Assembly: GCF_000143145.1 (NCBI RefSeq)
Contig: NC_014313.1
Coordinates: forward strand, 3,100,001 to 3,164,000
Source: Hyphomicrobium denitrificans ATCC 51888
GTDB lineage: Bacteria; Pseudomonadota; Alphaproteobacteria; Rhizobiales; Hyphomicrobiaceae
Direction: 5' to 3'
Length of the DNA: 64,000 nt
The notes beneath the pieces are model-generated. The model was not told where the DNA came from. It did not search any database and was given only the letters and a program-made list of their open reading frames with translations. Of this stretch, positions 34,510 through 44,939 are shown piece after piece (the stretch's first letter is position 1; each line of letters opens with the position of its first letter). The position numbers and the translations under genes are program-made.

Positions 34510-36693
34510 TTAACCTCCCGTTCCGTAGCGAAGCTCGCCGGACACTGATTCCTCAAATGAGCCCGTCACCAAGGCGTCGACATCGAGAATGAGCGCAACA
34601 CGCCCATCGCCGAGAATTGTCGCCGCTGCGATGCCTTCGACTGTGCCGTAATTTGCTTCAAGACTTTTGATGACGACCTGCCGCTGATCCTGAATCGAAT
34701 CGACGAGCAGCGCATTCCGCGCGCCGCCACCCGTTTCAACGAGGATCGCGACGCTGTTTTCAGGCTGCGCGGCGGCCTCACGAAATCCGAGCTGTGTACC
34801 GACGTCGATCAGCGGCACGAATGTATTGCGGATCGACATGACGCGGCCTTCGGCGCCGAGCGCGTGAATGTCCGTCTTCTTCGGCTTGAGCGTTTCGACA
34901 ATCGCGGTCAGCGGTACGACGAGCGTCTGTCCGGCGACGGAAACCGCCATGCCGTCGAGCACCGCAAGCGTCAGCGGCAGGCTCATCGAGAACGTCGAAC
35001 CCAGGCCGGGACGCGACGAAATCGAAATGCGACCGCCGAGCGCCTGGATAGATCGCTTCACGACGTCCATGCCGACGCCGCGGCCGGAAATATTCGAGAT
35101 CGTCGAAGCGGTCGAGAAGCCTGGCAGAAACAGAAGATTGTCGATTTCGCTATCCGTCAGCTGCGCATCAGCTGGGATAAGCCCCTTCTTGATTGCCGAA
35201 GCTCGCACCTTGGGTCGATCGATGCCGGCGCCGTCGTCAGCAATCTCGATGACGATACGACCCGAGCGATGGGCGGCTGTCAGACGCACCAAACCTTCCG
35301 CAGGCTTTCCAGCGGCGAGACGCTGCTCTGGCGATTCGATGCCATGATCAACCGCATTGCGGATCATATGCGTCAACGGCTCAGCGAGACGCTCGACAAC
35401 GGTCTTGTCGATTTCGGTCGCTTCGCCGTCGGTCTTGAGCCGGACTTCCTTGCTCGTTGCGTCGGCGACTTCGCGAACGATGCGCGACATGCGCTGGAAC
35501 AGCGGTTTGACCGGCTGCGCGCGGATCGCCATCACGCTTTCCTGAATCTCGCGCGTCAGCTGCTCAAGTTCTTCGAGCCCAATGATGACGGACGACGAGC
35601 CTGCAAAATTCGCCTCAATGACTCGCTGCGAAAGCATGGCCTGGTTGATGACGAGTTCGCCGACGAGATTGATCAGGCGATCAACGCGGTCGAACTCAAC
35701 CCGGATCGTCGTCTGCGTGGGGACCGCTGCCGCTTTGGCGTCCGGCTTCGCTGCCTCTGCCGCCACAGCCGGAGCAGGGATTATTTCGGCCACTGCCGGA
35801 GAAATTTCGATTTCCTGCGCTGTTATCGCACTTTCCGGCGCGGCGTCCGGCTCCGAGGCCGCCGGGGTTCCAAGCGCTTTCGCGAGGAGGGCGGCGATAT
35901 CGACATCAGAAACTTCCGGCTGACCGTCGCTTTCGATCGAAAGCTCGGCTTCGCCCTCGACGAACTCGAAAACTTCGCGAACGTCCGCAATCTCGTGGTC
36001 CGACGTCAGGCGGATCGACCAGGAAAAATATGCGCCGTTCGGATCAATGCTCTCGAGGTCGGGCAATGCCGAAGCATCGCACGTTGCCTCCATTGTCCCG
36101 AGGCGATTCAGCTCGCGGAGGACGAGGGCCGTTTCGTTGGCGTTGGCGTAGAGTTCCGGCTGCGGCGTGAAGCCGATGCGATATTCGCGCGAGGACGATA
36201 CCTCTTCCTCCGGCGCGGCTTCTACAGAGATGCCAGAGAATCCAAAATCGATTACGGTCGGCTGGAAGTCGATCGCTTCTTCGACCTCTTCTTTGCCGTC
36301 GATCAGCGTCAGGCTTTTGATGTCTGACGCGACGGTTTCATAGCTCGCTTCATTGATTTCTCTACCCTCACGCGACGCCTCGACAAGGTCGGCAAGAACG
36401 TCAGCGGCGCGGAGCATGATTTTCATCATTTCCGACGTCGGGTTGAGTTTTCCGCTTCGAACGAAATCGAGTGCCGTCTCGAACGTATGCGCAAACTGCA
36501 CGAGTTGGGTCAGTTTGAACGCACCCGCCCCGCCCTTGATCGAGTGCACCGCGCGAAACACCGCATTCACCGTTTCGGAATCGGTGCTGCCTTCGTCCAT
36601 CGCCAGCAAGCCCATTTCCATTTCGGAGAGCTGTTCTTCGCACTCCTGAAAAAAGGTCTGCCGAATTGCCGCCATTGAATCCACGACCGTCAC
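34510..36693 (-). CDS. cheA: Chemotaxis histidine kinase CheA
   Basis: 727 residues with the full five-domain layout. P1 has the phospho-His in [14 protein letters not shown]2 (about 150-270) is the CheY/CheB docking region. P3 dimerisation has [22 protein letters not shown]4 has the N box ([12 protein letters not shown]), G1 (IADDGAGID) and G2 ([11 protein letters not shown]). P5 is CheW-like ([21 protein letters not shown]). An Ala/Pro/Glu-rich linker lies between P2 and P3. It phosphorylates both CheY proteins and CheB. Confidence 0.97.
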   Translation of the reverse strand: MTVVDSMAAIRQTFFQECEEQLSEMEMGLLAMDEGSTDSETVNAVFRAVHSIKGGAGAFKLTQLVQFAHTFETALDFVRSGKLNPTSEMMKIMLRAADVLADLVEASREGREINEASYETVASDIKSLTLIDGKEEVEEAIDFQPTVIDFGFSGISVEAAPEEEVSSSREYRIGFTPQPELYANANETALVLRELNRLGTMEATCDASALPDLESIDPNGAYFSWSIRLTSDHEIADVREVFEFVEGEAELSIESDGQPEVSDVDIAALLAKALGTPAASEPDAAPESAITAQEIEISPAVAEIIPAPAVAAEAAKPDAKAAAVPTQTTIRVEFDRVDRLINLVGELVINQAMLSQRVIEANFAGSSSVIIGLEELEQLTREIQESVMAIRAQPVKPLFQRMSRIVREVADATSKEVRLKTDGEATEIDKTVVERLAEPLTHMIRNAVDHGIESPEQRLAAGKPAEGLVRLTAAHRSGRIVIEIADDGAGIDRPKVRASAIKKGLIPADAQLTDSEIDNLLFLPGFSTASTISNISGRGVGMDVVKRSIQALGGRISISSRPGLGSTFSMSLPLTLAVLDGMAVSVAGQTLVVPLTAIVETLKPKKTDIHALGAEGRVMSIRNTFVPLIDVGTQLGFREAAAQPENSVAILVETGGGARNALLVDSIQDQRQVVIKSLEANYGTVEGIAAATILGDGRVALILDVDALVTGSFEESVSGELRYGTGG

Positions 36694-36708
36694 CCCCTGA
36701 TTGCCGTG

Positions 36709-37071
36709 TTAAGCCGCAACGCGCCGGATGGCGGCGATGAGTTTCGTCGGTTCGAATGGCTTGACGATCCATCCCGTTGCGCCGGCTTCTTTGGCGCGCT
36801 GCTTTTTCGCCGCGTCGCTTTCCGTCGTCAGAACGAGGATCGGAACCTTCCGGTACCGATTGTCCTTACGCACCGCTTCGATGAGACCGAAGCCGTCCAT
36901 CTTCGGCATGTTGATATCAGTGACGATGACGTCGGGCGTCGACTGCTGGAGAACGTCGAGACCGTCGACGCCGTCGACCGCCTGCACGACATTAAAACCG
37001 GCTTCAACAAGCGCCATTCGCAGCATGTCGCGCATCGTGCGCGAGTCGTCGACCGTGAGAATCGTTTGCAT
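36709..37071 (-). CDS. cheY: Chemotaxis response regulator CheY1
   Basis: 120 residues with LTVDDSRTMRDMLRM, DVIVTDINMPKMDGFGLIE, LTTESDAAKK and WIVKPFEP, all key receiver residues. In Sinorhizobium CheY1 serves as a phosphate sink and CheY2 drives the motor; the same split is likely here by position. Its ATG overlaps the STAS gene stop by one base (TAATG). Confidence 0.93.
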   Translation of the reverse strand: MQTILTVDDSRTMRDMLRMALVEAGFNVVQAVDGVDGLDVLQQSTPDVIVTDINMPKMDGFGLIEAVRKDNRYRKVPILVLTTESDAAKKQRAKEAGATGWIVKPFEPTKLIAAIRRVAA

Positions 37072-37526
37072 TACTGATGTCCTTCAAGCAGCAGCTCTTG
37101 ATGCGGCAGTCCAACGAGCGCGATCGTCTCGAGAAATTCGGAGCTTGGGTTTTCCAGGCGGTAGCTGAGGCCGTCGCGCTGCCATGATCGTGCGGCGGCG
37201 ACGAGCACCTGCAACGACTGCACGCCCACGCGTCGAACCTGGCTTGCATCGACGGCGATGGCGTTGCCACGCTGCGACAGCAGCATCTCCTTGATCGTGA
37301 TCGCGGCCGCCGAGTCGAGACAATCCGGTAGCATCAACGGCTGCGACGGCTGATCCTGCGCAATCGGTGGCGCCGTCGATATTGATGCTTCGTCCGCAGC
37401 AAGTTCGAAGGTATCCATCGTGACCGCTATGGTGTCCGAACCGGCTTTCGCCTTTGATCCCTTGGCGGCAGCCGCTTTCTTGCGTCCACCGTTCGGGACA
37501 GCTGATTTCGTTTTTGCGCGAGGCAT
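37071..37526 (-). CDS. STAS-domain protein at the cheS position
   Basis: 151 residues from the ATG at 37526, which shares a base with the mcp stop (TAATG). A basic Lys/Ala-rich N-terminus (about 1-35) precedes a STAS domain: LPDCLDSAAAITIKEMLLS, NAIAVDASQVRRVGVQSLQ, VLVAAARSWQRDG. By operon order it matches Sinorhizobium cheS, whose product helps CheA and CheY1 drain phosphate. The Ser within VGVQSLQ corresponds to the usual STAS helix-cap. Its function in this host is inferred. Confidence 0.78.
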   Translation of the reverse strand: MPRAKTKSAVPNGGRKKAAAAKGSKAKAGSDTIAVTMDTFELAADEASISTAPPIAQDQPSQPLMLPDCLDSAAAITIKEMLLSQRGNAIAVDASQVRRVGVQSLQVLVAAARSWQRDGLSYRLENPSSEFLETIALVGLPHQELLLEGHQ

Positions 37527-39856
37527 TAGAATTCCTCCCATCCGGCATCAGCGCCTGCAGCGGCGTGCGAACGGCCGCCGCCGTTTGCGGCTACTTTCGC
37601 CCGGCCGGCCGAGTTGCTGACACGCACTGCCGGCTTTGCCGCTTCGCGTCGTGGCGCAATGTTAACGACGGTCTCATCGCCGGTCTTGAAACGGCTCACG
37701 AGCGTTGCGAGTTCTTCGGTCTGCTGCGCCAACGTTTGCGTCGCCGCTGTCGCTTCTTCGACCATCGCCGCGTTCTGCTGCGTCACCTGATCCATTTCGT
37801 TGACGGCAGTATTCACCTGCTCCAGCCCGTGCGCCTGCTCGTTTGCGCTTGCCGCGATTTCGCTGACGATCGAATTGATTTCCGCGACCTGCGTGACAAT
37901 CCGTGTGAGAGCGAGGCCGGTCTCACCGACAAGCTGCACGCCCTGCGAGACCTGTCCCGTGGAAGCCGAGATCAATCCTTTGATCTCTTTCGCGGCTTCG
38001 GCAGAGCGTTGCGCCAATGCTCGGACTTCCGACGCGACGACCGCGAACCCACGACCCGCGTCGCCGGCACGCGCGGCTTCGACGCCGGCATTCAAGGCGA
38101 GAAGGTTTGTCTGGAATGCAATCTCGTCGATCACGCCGATGATCTGGCTGATTTGCTTCGATGAGCTTTCGATGCCGTTCATCGCTTCGATCGCCCGACG
38201 CACCACTTCGCCACTCTTCTCGGCATCCGTTTTGGCGACGGAGACCGTTTCACGAGCATGCGTTGCACCACGCGCCGTCTTGTTGACCGTGTCGGTGATT
38301 TCCTTGACCGCTGCTGCCGTCTCTTCGAGGCTGGCCGCCTGGTTCTCGGTCCGGCGCGAAAGATCGTCCGACGCCTGCGAGATTTCACCCGTTCCAAGCT
38401 TGATGCTGGCCGCGCCTTTTTTGACCAGAGAAATCGTACTTTTCAGCGTCGTCGCTGCGGAGTTGAAGTCCGCCTTCAGCTTTGCGAACTCCGGCGCAAC
38501 GTCGATATAGAGACCCGTTTCGAGATCGCCGGCAGCGAGTTCCGAAAGGGCGGCGCCTAAAGACTCGACGACAACGTTGATCTGCGTTTCGGCTTCGCGT
38601 TTCTGAACCTGCGCCTGCTCCAGCTGGCTCATCATCAGGTTCATCTGACTGATGATCGGCTCATATTCGGAGATGACCTTTTCCGTAATATGATGATCGA
38701 AATCGCCGCGAGAGATGCGATCTGCCGCCATCGTGAACGCATCCATGAAGCGTTCATGCTCGCGGGCATAATGATCGCCTTGCTCCTGCTGCTGTTTTGC
38801 CGCCTCGACAGCCGCATCCGTCATTGTTTTCTGCTCGACCGCGGCTTCCTTGAAGCGCGCGAGCGCCTGGGCGATCTGGCCGTTCTCATTGCGATCCGTC
38901 AGGCACGGGATCTCGACGCTGAGATCCTTCTTGCTGATCTGATCCATAGCGCTGACGAGGCTCGTGAGCCGCTTTGACATGCCTCTCGCGAGGGCCGTCA
39001 CAACGCCGACCGCTAAAATGGTCGCCGCGAGAAGCAAAGCGAGGGTGCGATACAGCCCGGTTTGCGCCTCGTTATTGCGATCCTCCGCCAGCTGAATGAA
39101 CAGCTCGCCCGCATTAGCCGCCATGACGGCTGTTGCCTTATGTGCCGCGCTCACAGTGGCGATCACATCGGCACCGAGAGCTGGACGCTGATAGTTGGCG
39201 GTCTTGATCGCAGACGCGATTTGTTCGATGTGAGCGATAAGTTGAATGCCTGCATCTGCCAGGGCGCGCTCCTCGCCATTGGCGGCATCCATTGTCTTGA
39301 TATCGGCAAGCGGCTTGCGCAGATGTTCCACTGCTCCATTTAGCGCGGCATAGTCGATCGCAAGCGCAGCTTCGCTGGCTTCCGGTGCAGTCAGCGTGCT
39401 GCGAAGACTGACCAAGTTTTGCGCGATCGCCGGTAGGCTTTCAGTGAAAATCTTCTGAGCGTTGTGCGTATCCGCCGACAAATCTGCGGACATTGCCGAT
39501 GCGTCGGCGATGGTGTTCAGCAATTCCGATCCGGCCTTGCTTTTCTCGTTCGCGGTTTTGGCATTGGCAAATATATCGACGGCCGACTCGACTCCGAGAT
39601 CACGGCCGGTCGTTCGTGCAAGTGTCGCCAACCGGCTGCTCATTCCAGAGGCGCCAGTCTGGTCGCCGCTCATCTCGTCCCAGACGGCTCGAGCGAGCTT
39701 AGCGCCCTCGACCTCCTTCTGAAGTTCATTGATCTGTGTGCGCTTCTGGTCCGCATACATGTACATCTGACCGAGCGACGGAATCAGAAATACAGCCGAT
39801 ATAAGCGCAAGCCGACGCGGCATTGACCATTTGCTATTGATATGCCCGATGACCAT
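37526..39856 (-). CDS. mcp: Methyl-accepting chemotaxis protein with C-terminal tether
   Basis: 776 residues. TM1 near residues 14-33 ([20 protein letters not shown]), a periplasmic sensor domain of about 240 residues with no recognised ligand fold, TM2 ([18 protein letters not shown]), a HAMP region and a second HAMP-like segment (about 380-450), and the kinase-control hairpin tip ([20 protein letters not shown]). The C-terminus ends GWEEF, the xWxxF docking tail for CheR/CheB. First gene of the che operon. Likely ligand unknown. Confidence 0.93.
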   Translation of the reverse strand: MVIGHINSKWSMPRRLALISAVFLIPSLGQMYMYADQKRTQINELQKEVEGAKLARAVWDEMSGDQTGASGMSSRLATLARTTGRDLGVESAVDIFANAKTANEKSKAGSELLNTIADASAMSADLSADTHNAQKIFTESLPAIAQNLVSLRSTLTAPEASEAALAIDYAALNGAVEHLRKPLADIKTMDAANGEERALADAGIQLIAHIEQIASAIKTANYQRPALGADVIATVSAAHKATAVMAANAGELFIQLAEDRNNEAQTGLYRTLALLLAATILAVGVVTALARGMSKRLTSLVSAMDQISKKDLSVEIPCLTDRNENGQIAQALARFKEAAVEQKTMTDAAVEAAKQQQEQGDHYAREHERFMDAFTMAADRISRGDFDHHITEKVISEYEPIISQMNLMMSQLEQAQVQKREAETQINVVVESLGAALSELAAGDLETGLYIDVAPEFAKLKADFNSAATTLKSTISLVKKGAASIKLGTGEISQASDDLSRRTENQAASLEETAAAVKEITDTVNKTARGATHARETVSVAKTDAEKSGEVVRRAIEAMNGIESSSKQISQIIGVIDEIAFQTNLLALNAGVEAARAGDAGRGFAVVASEVRALAQRSAEAAKEIKGLISASTGQVSQGVQLVGETGLALTRIVTQVAEINSIVSEIAASANEQAHGLEQVNTAVNEMDQVTQQNAAMVEEATAATQTLAQQTEELATLVSRFKTGDETVVNIAPRREAAKPAVRVSNSAGRAKVAANGGGRSHAAAGADAGWEEF

Positions 39857-40359
39857 TTTTTTTGACCTGGTTTGATGTGGCGGTGGGGAGGCGGCTTGCT
39901 AGAATCGATAGCCGATGCGCATTCGGAAACGGCCTCACAGTCGAGGCGCGTTGGTTCGTCAGCGCTGCTGGAATGGACGTTCGCTTTGCGATGGAGCGCA
40001 CTGGCGCAGCGAATAGCGGAAGCTGCAGCCGCGAGTTACGCAGGATCGAAGATCATATCGATCGATTGAATTCGCGCGCATCGGCACGGCGGCCGATGAT
40101 CGTGTGATAGGCGCCATCGTCTTGTTCCTGCTTCTTTGAGCTCGGAACATGTCGGGTTGTAGCCGACACGGTTGCGCGGCGTCATGCCTATGATTTCAAC
40201 TATCAAGCAACCGTTCGGCAAAAATAATTCGCAATGTTATCGAATTGGTTTACGCCGCGAAAATGATGTATTTATTTTCTTGATACCGCGATCGCCTTGC
40301 GATTATGCGAGTCTTTTCAAGGCTCGGGCGATCCATTCTTTCTAACTTTATTTTTCTGA
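39857..40359. other. Promoter region of the che operon
   Basis: 503 bases between the mcp start and the PilZ gene stop; both read leftward. The part next to mcp must contain the che promoter, but I could not assign -35/-10 boxes with confidence. AT-rich around 40210-40350. No convincing ORF. Confidence 0.4.
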
Positions 40360-40650
40360 CTAGCGCGTCGCCCAGGAAATTCGACGCGGCGGCTTTATGT
40401 ATTTGACGCCAATATAAACGCCTTCCGAATGCGCCAAACGGCATTTCACGACGAAATCGTCGCCCGGGATTTCGAGTTCCAAATCCGGCCCAACAGCGGC
40501 CGTTTCCGTGAGCTTGATTCGCGCGCCAGCATCGGAAAAATCTACAACTGCGCCCGGCAAACGCCGGCCATCACTCGTGACAATGACTGCCGATTTGAAT
40601 ACCGACCGTCTCCCGAATTGCCGTCGCTCCGGCCTCTTATCAATAGGCAA
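40360..40650 (-). CDS. PilZ-domain c-di-GMP receptor
   Basis: 96 residues. The N-terminal RxxxR (RQFGR within ERRQFGRRS) and the second motif DFSDAGARIKL are the two c-di-GMP contact sites of PilZ. Stand-alone PilZ proteins transmit c-di-GMP levels to partners such as the motor. Its position beside the che operon and PAS-EAL protein suggests motility control. Confidence 0.85.
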   Translation of the reverse strand: MPIDKRPERRQFGRRSVFKSAVIVTSDGRRLPGAVVDFSDAGARIKLTETAAVGPDLELEIPGDDFVVKCRLAHSEGVYIGVKYIKPPRRISWATR

Positions 40651-40956
40651 GACACCCTCGTTTTAAGATTTGAGATGACCATTGCGCGAATTGCTTGCAG
40701 GGCTCTTAAAACGCCTTTTCGCCTTCTATCCAATTGGCTCGCCGGGTTGCATCTGAATCTCTATTTGCGTCTTCGAATTTCAATGCAAACTCTGCTTTTT
40801 TCAAATGGCGCTTCCGCGACCCCGCTTTGCCTCCTTTCGAAACTCGACTAAGGCAACGTTAAGATGTTTCCATCAAATTGTTCGTATCGGATCGGCGCAT
40901 ATCACCGCTAATGGTGAGATCGCTTGTGCGGCATTCCTATCTCGGCACGTGGCGGC

Positions 40957-42672
40957 ATGGCTCTCAATTTCGACGGTTTAGCGTCTAATGCTGCGGTCGC
41001 CCGCTCCTCCGGCCGGCGCCGGCCTGCAAACGTGAATTTCGCGGAAACGTCGTGGGGGCGGCGCGGCTTTGCCTCTGCCCTTGACCAATTCGGCGTTATT
41101 TCGATCACCGATCCAAATGGCCGGATTCTTCACGTCAATGACGCTTTTGCGCGGCTTAGCGGATACTCTCGAAGCGAACTCATTGGCGAATCGCACGCGA
41201 TCCTGAATTCATCGCATCACCCTTCGGCCTTTTGGGCTGATGCCTATCGCACGCTGAAGGCTGGACGGCCTTGGCGCTCGCAGGTGATGAACCGTTGCAA
41301 GAACGGCCGTACCTACTGGATTGACGCACTGATCGTTCCACTCATCAGCCGCAACGGCCTCAAAGGGTACCTGTCGGTTCAGCGCGATATCACTGAGCTT
41401 CTGCGCCTGCGCAGCGAACTGGACGTCAACTCCGCGCTGCTCCGGACCATCGTCGACAATTTCCCCGGAAGCGTTGCTGCCTTCGACAAGGATCACAACC
41501 TTCTTCTTTGTAATGACCGCCAACTCGACGTCATCAGCTGCTCTAGCGAGACAATCGGCGATTTCCCGCAGAACGCTGAGGATTTCTATCGCGCTGAAGC
41601 GCGACGCAACGAATGCGCGGCTGCCGACATCGAAGCTTACGTCCGCAACCAAATCGCAGCGGCCACCGGCCCGGTTGCCCAGAGCATTGAGCGCCGCCAC
41701 TCCGACGGATCCGTCACGGCTACCCGCACCATTCCTCTCCCGCGAGGCGGATTTGTCAGCATAGTGACTGATGCCTCAAGTTGCAGACAATCTTTGGCGG
41801 CATCTAGCCAGCCATCTCACGACGACGCTCAAATCGAGCCGCTTGAACGTTCTACTTCCTTGACCGGCGCACAAGAGAACGCCGCATTTTTTGGACCACT
41901 TAGTGACGGGCAGCACGACCAGCGCATGCAAATGGAAACGGAGATGCGGGAAGCTCTCGCCAATAATGCGTTCGAGCTTCACTATCAGCCCATCGTCAAC
42001 ATCAAGACGCGCAAGATCGTCGGCTGCGAAGCGCTGATCCGCTGGCGTCACCCCGAGCGCGGCCTGATCCCGGCATCGGAATTCATTCCCGTTGCGGAAG
42101 AGTGCGGCATCATTGGACAGATCGGCGACTGGGTTCTCAAGACAGCGTGCGCCGAAGCGAGCCGATGGCCCGACGACATTTGGATCGCAGTCAACATCTC
42201 CGCAGCTCAGTTCAGTGGCGGGAATCTCGTTGATAAGATCTTGGCGCTCTCAAAACGATTGCCAGCCTCTCGCCTTGTCCTCGAAATCACCGAAACGCTT
42301 TTGATGAAGGACCGTGATAGCGCTGCGGCAACACTCGAGCGGCTCAAAAAGCTTGGCGTGCGGTTTGCCATCGACGATTTCGGAACAGGGTTTTCGTCTC
42401 TGAGCTATCTGCAGAGTTTCCCGTTCGACAAAATCAAGATCGATCGTTCGTTTGTTTCGAACACTGCCAATCAAAAGCGCTCGGCAACGTTGCGTCGCTC
42501 GATCATTCAGCTTGGCTACAATCTCGGGATGACGAGCGTCGCCGAGGGCGTCGAAACCAAGCAACAGCTGGATCTGCTGCGCGCAGAGGGATGCATCGAA
42601 GCGCAGGGCTTTCTGTTCTCGCCTGCGGTTCCGTCAGAAAAAATTCGCGAGCTGTTTTCGCAACCGCTGTGA
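40957..42672 (+). CDS. PAS-EAL c-di-GMP phosphodiesterase
   Basis: 571 residues from the ATG at 40957. PAS1 (FGVISITDPNGRILHVNDAF; MNRCKNGRTYWIDA), a second PAS (LLRTIVDNFPGSVAAFDKDH), then an EAL domain with GCEALIRWRHP, VNISAAQFS, LEITETLLM, AIDDFGTGFSSLS, KIKIDRSF, AEGVETKQQL and EAQGFLF. All metal and catalytic residues are intact and there is no GGDEF, so it should hydrolyse c-di-GMP to pGpG. No membrane segment, so a cytoplasmic sensor. Ligand of the PAS domains unknown. Confidence 0.92.
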   Translation: MALNFDGLASNAAVARSSGRRRPANVNFAETSWGRRGFASALDQFGVISITDPNGRILHVNDAFARLSGYSRSELIGESHAILNSSHHPSAFWADAYRTLKAGRPWRSQVMNRCKNGRTYWIDALIVPLISRNGLKGYLSVQRDITELLRLRSELDVNSALLRTIVDNFPGSVAAFDKDHNLLLCNDRQLDVISCSSETIGDFPQNAEDFYRAEARRNECAAADIEAYVRNQIAAATGPVAQSIERRHSDGSVTATRTIPLPRGGFVSIVTDASSCRQSLAASSQPSHDDAQIEPLERSTSLTGAQENAAFFGPLSDGQHDQRMQMETEMREALANNAFELHYQPIVNIKTRKIVGCEALIRWRHPERGLIPASEFIPVAEECGIIGQIGDWVLKTACAEASRWPDDIWIAVNISAAQFSGGNLVDKILALSKRLPASRLVLEITETLLMKDRDSAAATLERLKKLGVRFAIDDFGTGFSSLSYLQSFPFDKIKIDRSFVSNTANQKRSATLRRSIIQLGYNLGMTSVAEGVETKQQLDLLRAEGCIEAQGFLFSPAVPSEKIRELFSQPL

Positions 42673-42729
42673 ATCTGGAAGAACAATTTCCAAGCGCGTG
42701 CGAAATATGAATACGTGGGGAATGTCGCA

Positions 42730-43593
42730 ATGCTGGGGGCACTGTTAAAATCTTCCGAGCCTGTCAAACCGCGGCGTGCCACGCCATCGGCGAGCGGCAC
42801 GGCGGATGGCTTTGCACGATTTGAAGCTCTCGTTTGCGAGTTTCATTGGACGGCTCTGCAGATCGGTGGGATCGCGTCCTGTCTGAATGCGAGCCTGGCG
42901 TCGCGACGGAGCTGGATGCTACGTGCATGCAATAATCTAGTTCCTGTCGAGTCGCCGATCGTCAAGATTGCTTTACGCTCCTGGCAGGACATTGGTCTGC
43001 CGCGCGAGCTCGCAGCCGCCGTTGCACGCGCCTACTTCGATCTCGCCGACGCCAAAAAGCTTACGATGCCGCTGCTCGACAGCGCGGGACTTTTCGCCGG
43101 TCCGCAAATTCCGCTCGCTAAGCTCGAGCAGATCGCCGTCGTGTGGCGAAAACTTGCGGAGGATTGTCGCGACGCCGTCTTGAACCTTGAGCCGGAAACG
43201 CGCTGGCGCCTCAACGGCGCCTATACTGGAAATGCTCTCGTGCTCAGTAGATTGCTGAAAGAGGCCATCACCGGATCACAGACGTGCATCAATCAGCAGG
43301 GCGAAGTGGCGTTGCCGATCCTGCCGCAACGACGGCAAAGCCCGCGATTTTCCACGCCGCAGCCGTGTAAGATCTTCTCGCAGGCGGGCGCTTTTTCCGC
43401 GTTTGTTCGTGATACTTCGAGGAACGATTTAAACGTCGATTGCGATCAGGAGTTTCGCCTGAAAGATGCGGTCGTCGTTATCCTGCGGAACGGCCGCAAG
43501 GTCCCGGGTTTGATCGTGTGGTCCAAGAATGGCAAGGCTGGCGTCCGTTTCGACTGCCCGCTCGCCGACAACGATCCTTTAATATCCGGCTGA
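42730..43593 (+). CDS. PilZ-like protein with an unknown N-terminal domain
   Basis: 287 residues from the ATG at 42730; a GTG at 42715 would add 5. Residues about 25-200 are alpha-helical and unlike any family I know (FHWTALQIGGIASCLNASL; LPRELAAAVARAYFDLAD). The C-terminal ~80 residues look like PilZ: RQSPR supplies RxxxR, but the second motif reads DTSRND instead of D/NxSxxG, so c-di-GMP binding may be lost or altered. It follows the PAS-EAL gene by 57 bases on the same strand. Confidence 0.6.
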   Translation: MLGALLKSSEPVKPRRATPSASGTADGFARFEALVCEFHWTALQIGGIASCLNASLASRRSWMLRACNNLVPVESPIVKIALRSWQDIGLPRELAAAVARAYFDLADAKKLTMPLLDSAGLFAGPQIPLAKLEQIAVVWRKLAEDCRDAVLNLEPETRWRLNGAYTGNALVLSRLLKEAITGSQTCINQQGEVALPILPQRRQSPRFSTPQPCKIFSQAGAFSAFVRDTSRNDLNVDCDQEFRLKDAVVVILRNGRKVPGLIVWSKNGKAGVRFDCPLADNDPLISG

Positions 43594-43644
43594 CGCTTTG
43601 TGCGCGGGATGCGCGTCGCGCCCGCTTTATCTCATCGCATAGGC

Positions 43645-44760
43645 TTAATCGCTGTCCGATTTCACGCAATTGCGGCCATCCGCTTTTGCTTCGTAGAGTT
43701 TCGCGTCGGCACGCTCGAGTAGGGACTCGGGGCCGTCTCCGGGACGAAGCTCGGCGATGCCGAAGGATGCCGTAACCGTACCGATCGGCTTGCCGGTCCG
43801 ATGGTGCATCCATTTCTTGCGTTGCAGTTCGTCGCGAATTTGTTCGCCAAGATTATCCGCGCCCTCGATCTGAGTTTGCGGCAGCAGGACGACAAATTCT
43901 TCTCCGCCGTAGCGGACAGCTGTATCGCGGCCCTTGATATTCTTCGACAGAAGTTCACCGAACCGCCTGAGAATTTCGTCGCCCACGGTATGGCCAAACG
44001 TATCGTTGATTTTCTTGAAGTGATCCACGTCGGCCATGATAAGGCAAAGGGGCTCGTTGAGTTCCGACGCCGCCTTCACCTCGCGGGGCAGGTTGGCTTC
44101 GAGCCAGTGGCGGTTTTTGAGTTGCGTCACGGCATCGAGCATACCGAGATACTGACTCTCGCTCAGGCTGGATCGTAGCTTTTCGATCTGTGTTTGCGAT
44201 TGCTGCAAGCGCGCGTTCAAGACGTCGACTTCGCTGCGAATCTTCGTGTTTTCGGCGATCAGGCGCTGCACAACACCTCTCACCTGATCCGGCGTCGTCA
44301 GCGATGGAAGCGTCTTGTTGACCTTTGCCAGAACTTCGGAATGCAGGCTGCTGACATCGGTATGCTGGCGCAACAGGCCCAACAGCACCAACACCTCGTC
44401 ATCCAGTTCCTGACCAACTTTTTCGATACGGTTTGACGCGGCGTCGTTATCCTTTTTGCGGCGGATTTCGTTGCCGGTTAAAAACTGCCAAGCGCCAAAC
44501 ATGAATGCGACGAAGCAAACCGAAATGGTTCCGGCCAATGCCGCAATGGCCATCGGGTGCGATCCGAGGCGAATGATGCGGCCGCGAGAATCGACCTCCG
44601 CAACCTGCCAGCTGATGTCGGACCACTCCGCCCAGGTTGTAAGACCGAAGTCGCTCCGCATCCACAAAGTCCATAGGAAGTAAGCAGAGGCTACAGCAAC
44701 GAGGCTCGTAATCATGATCACGGCCGAAAATGGAAACTGCCTTGAAGTTATCGTGCCCAT
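43645..44760 (-). CDS. Membrane diguanylate cyclase (GGDEF)
   Basis: 371 residues. Two transmembrane helices (FSAVIMITSLVAVASAYFLW; AIAALAGTISVCFVAFMFGAW) flank a short periplasmic loop (~45 residues). A long coiled coil (RLQQSQTQIEKLRSSLSESQ) leads to the GGDEF domain with LIMADVDHFKKINDTFGH and RYGGEEFVVLL. The active-site signature is intact. The inhibitory RxxD site reads KGRD, with Lys in place of Arg, so product inhibition may be weak. It makes c-di-GMP and opposes the PAS-EAL gene nearby. Confidence 0.9.
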   Translation of the reverse strand: MGTITSRQFPFSAVIMITSLVAVASAYFLWTLWMRSDFGLTTWAEWSDISWQVAEVDSRGRIIRLGSHPMAIAALAGTISVCFVAFMFGAWQFLTGNEIRRKKDNDAASNRIEKVGQELDDEVLVLLGLLRQHTDVSSLHSEVLAKVNKTLPSLTTPDQVRGVVQRLIAENTKIRSEVDVLNARLQQSQTQIEKLRSSLSESQYLGMLDAVTQLKNRHWLEANLPREVKAASELNEPLCLIMADVDHFKKINDTFGHTVGDEILRRFGELLSKNIKGRDTAVRYGGEEFVVLLPQTQIEGADNLGEQIRDELQRKKWMHHRTGKPIGTVTASFGIAELRPGDGPESLLERADAKLYEAKADGRNCVKSDSD

Positions 44761-44939
44761 AGACCACCGCTCAATCGAGATCGAGATGCAATATATCCGG
44801 TTGCGATATCAGTGTACGCCGTAGCCGGTTGGCGTCCGCTTTTCTATTGTCATTATCGGCTATTTTACAAATTTCGTAGGCTGTAAAAAACTAGACACAG
44901 CTGCGACTTATCAGGCGCATTCGCAACATCGTCTGTGTG

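Noticed and set aside
34864..36327. 487-codon open frame antisense to cheA
   Set aside because: Arg/Asp-rich composition without any recognisable fold, directly opposite conserved CheA domains.
40429..40851. 140-codon + frame across the PilZ gene
   Set aside because: Lies opposite the PilZ domain, which has both c-di-GMP motifs; the rest is low-quality sequence.
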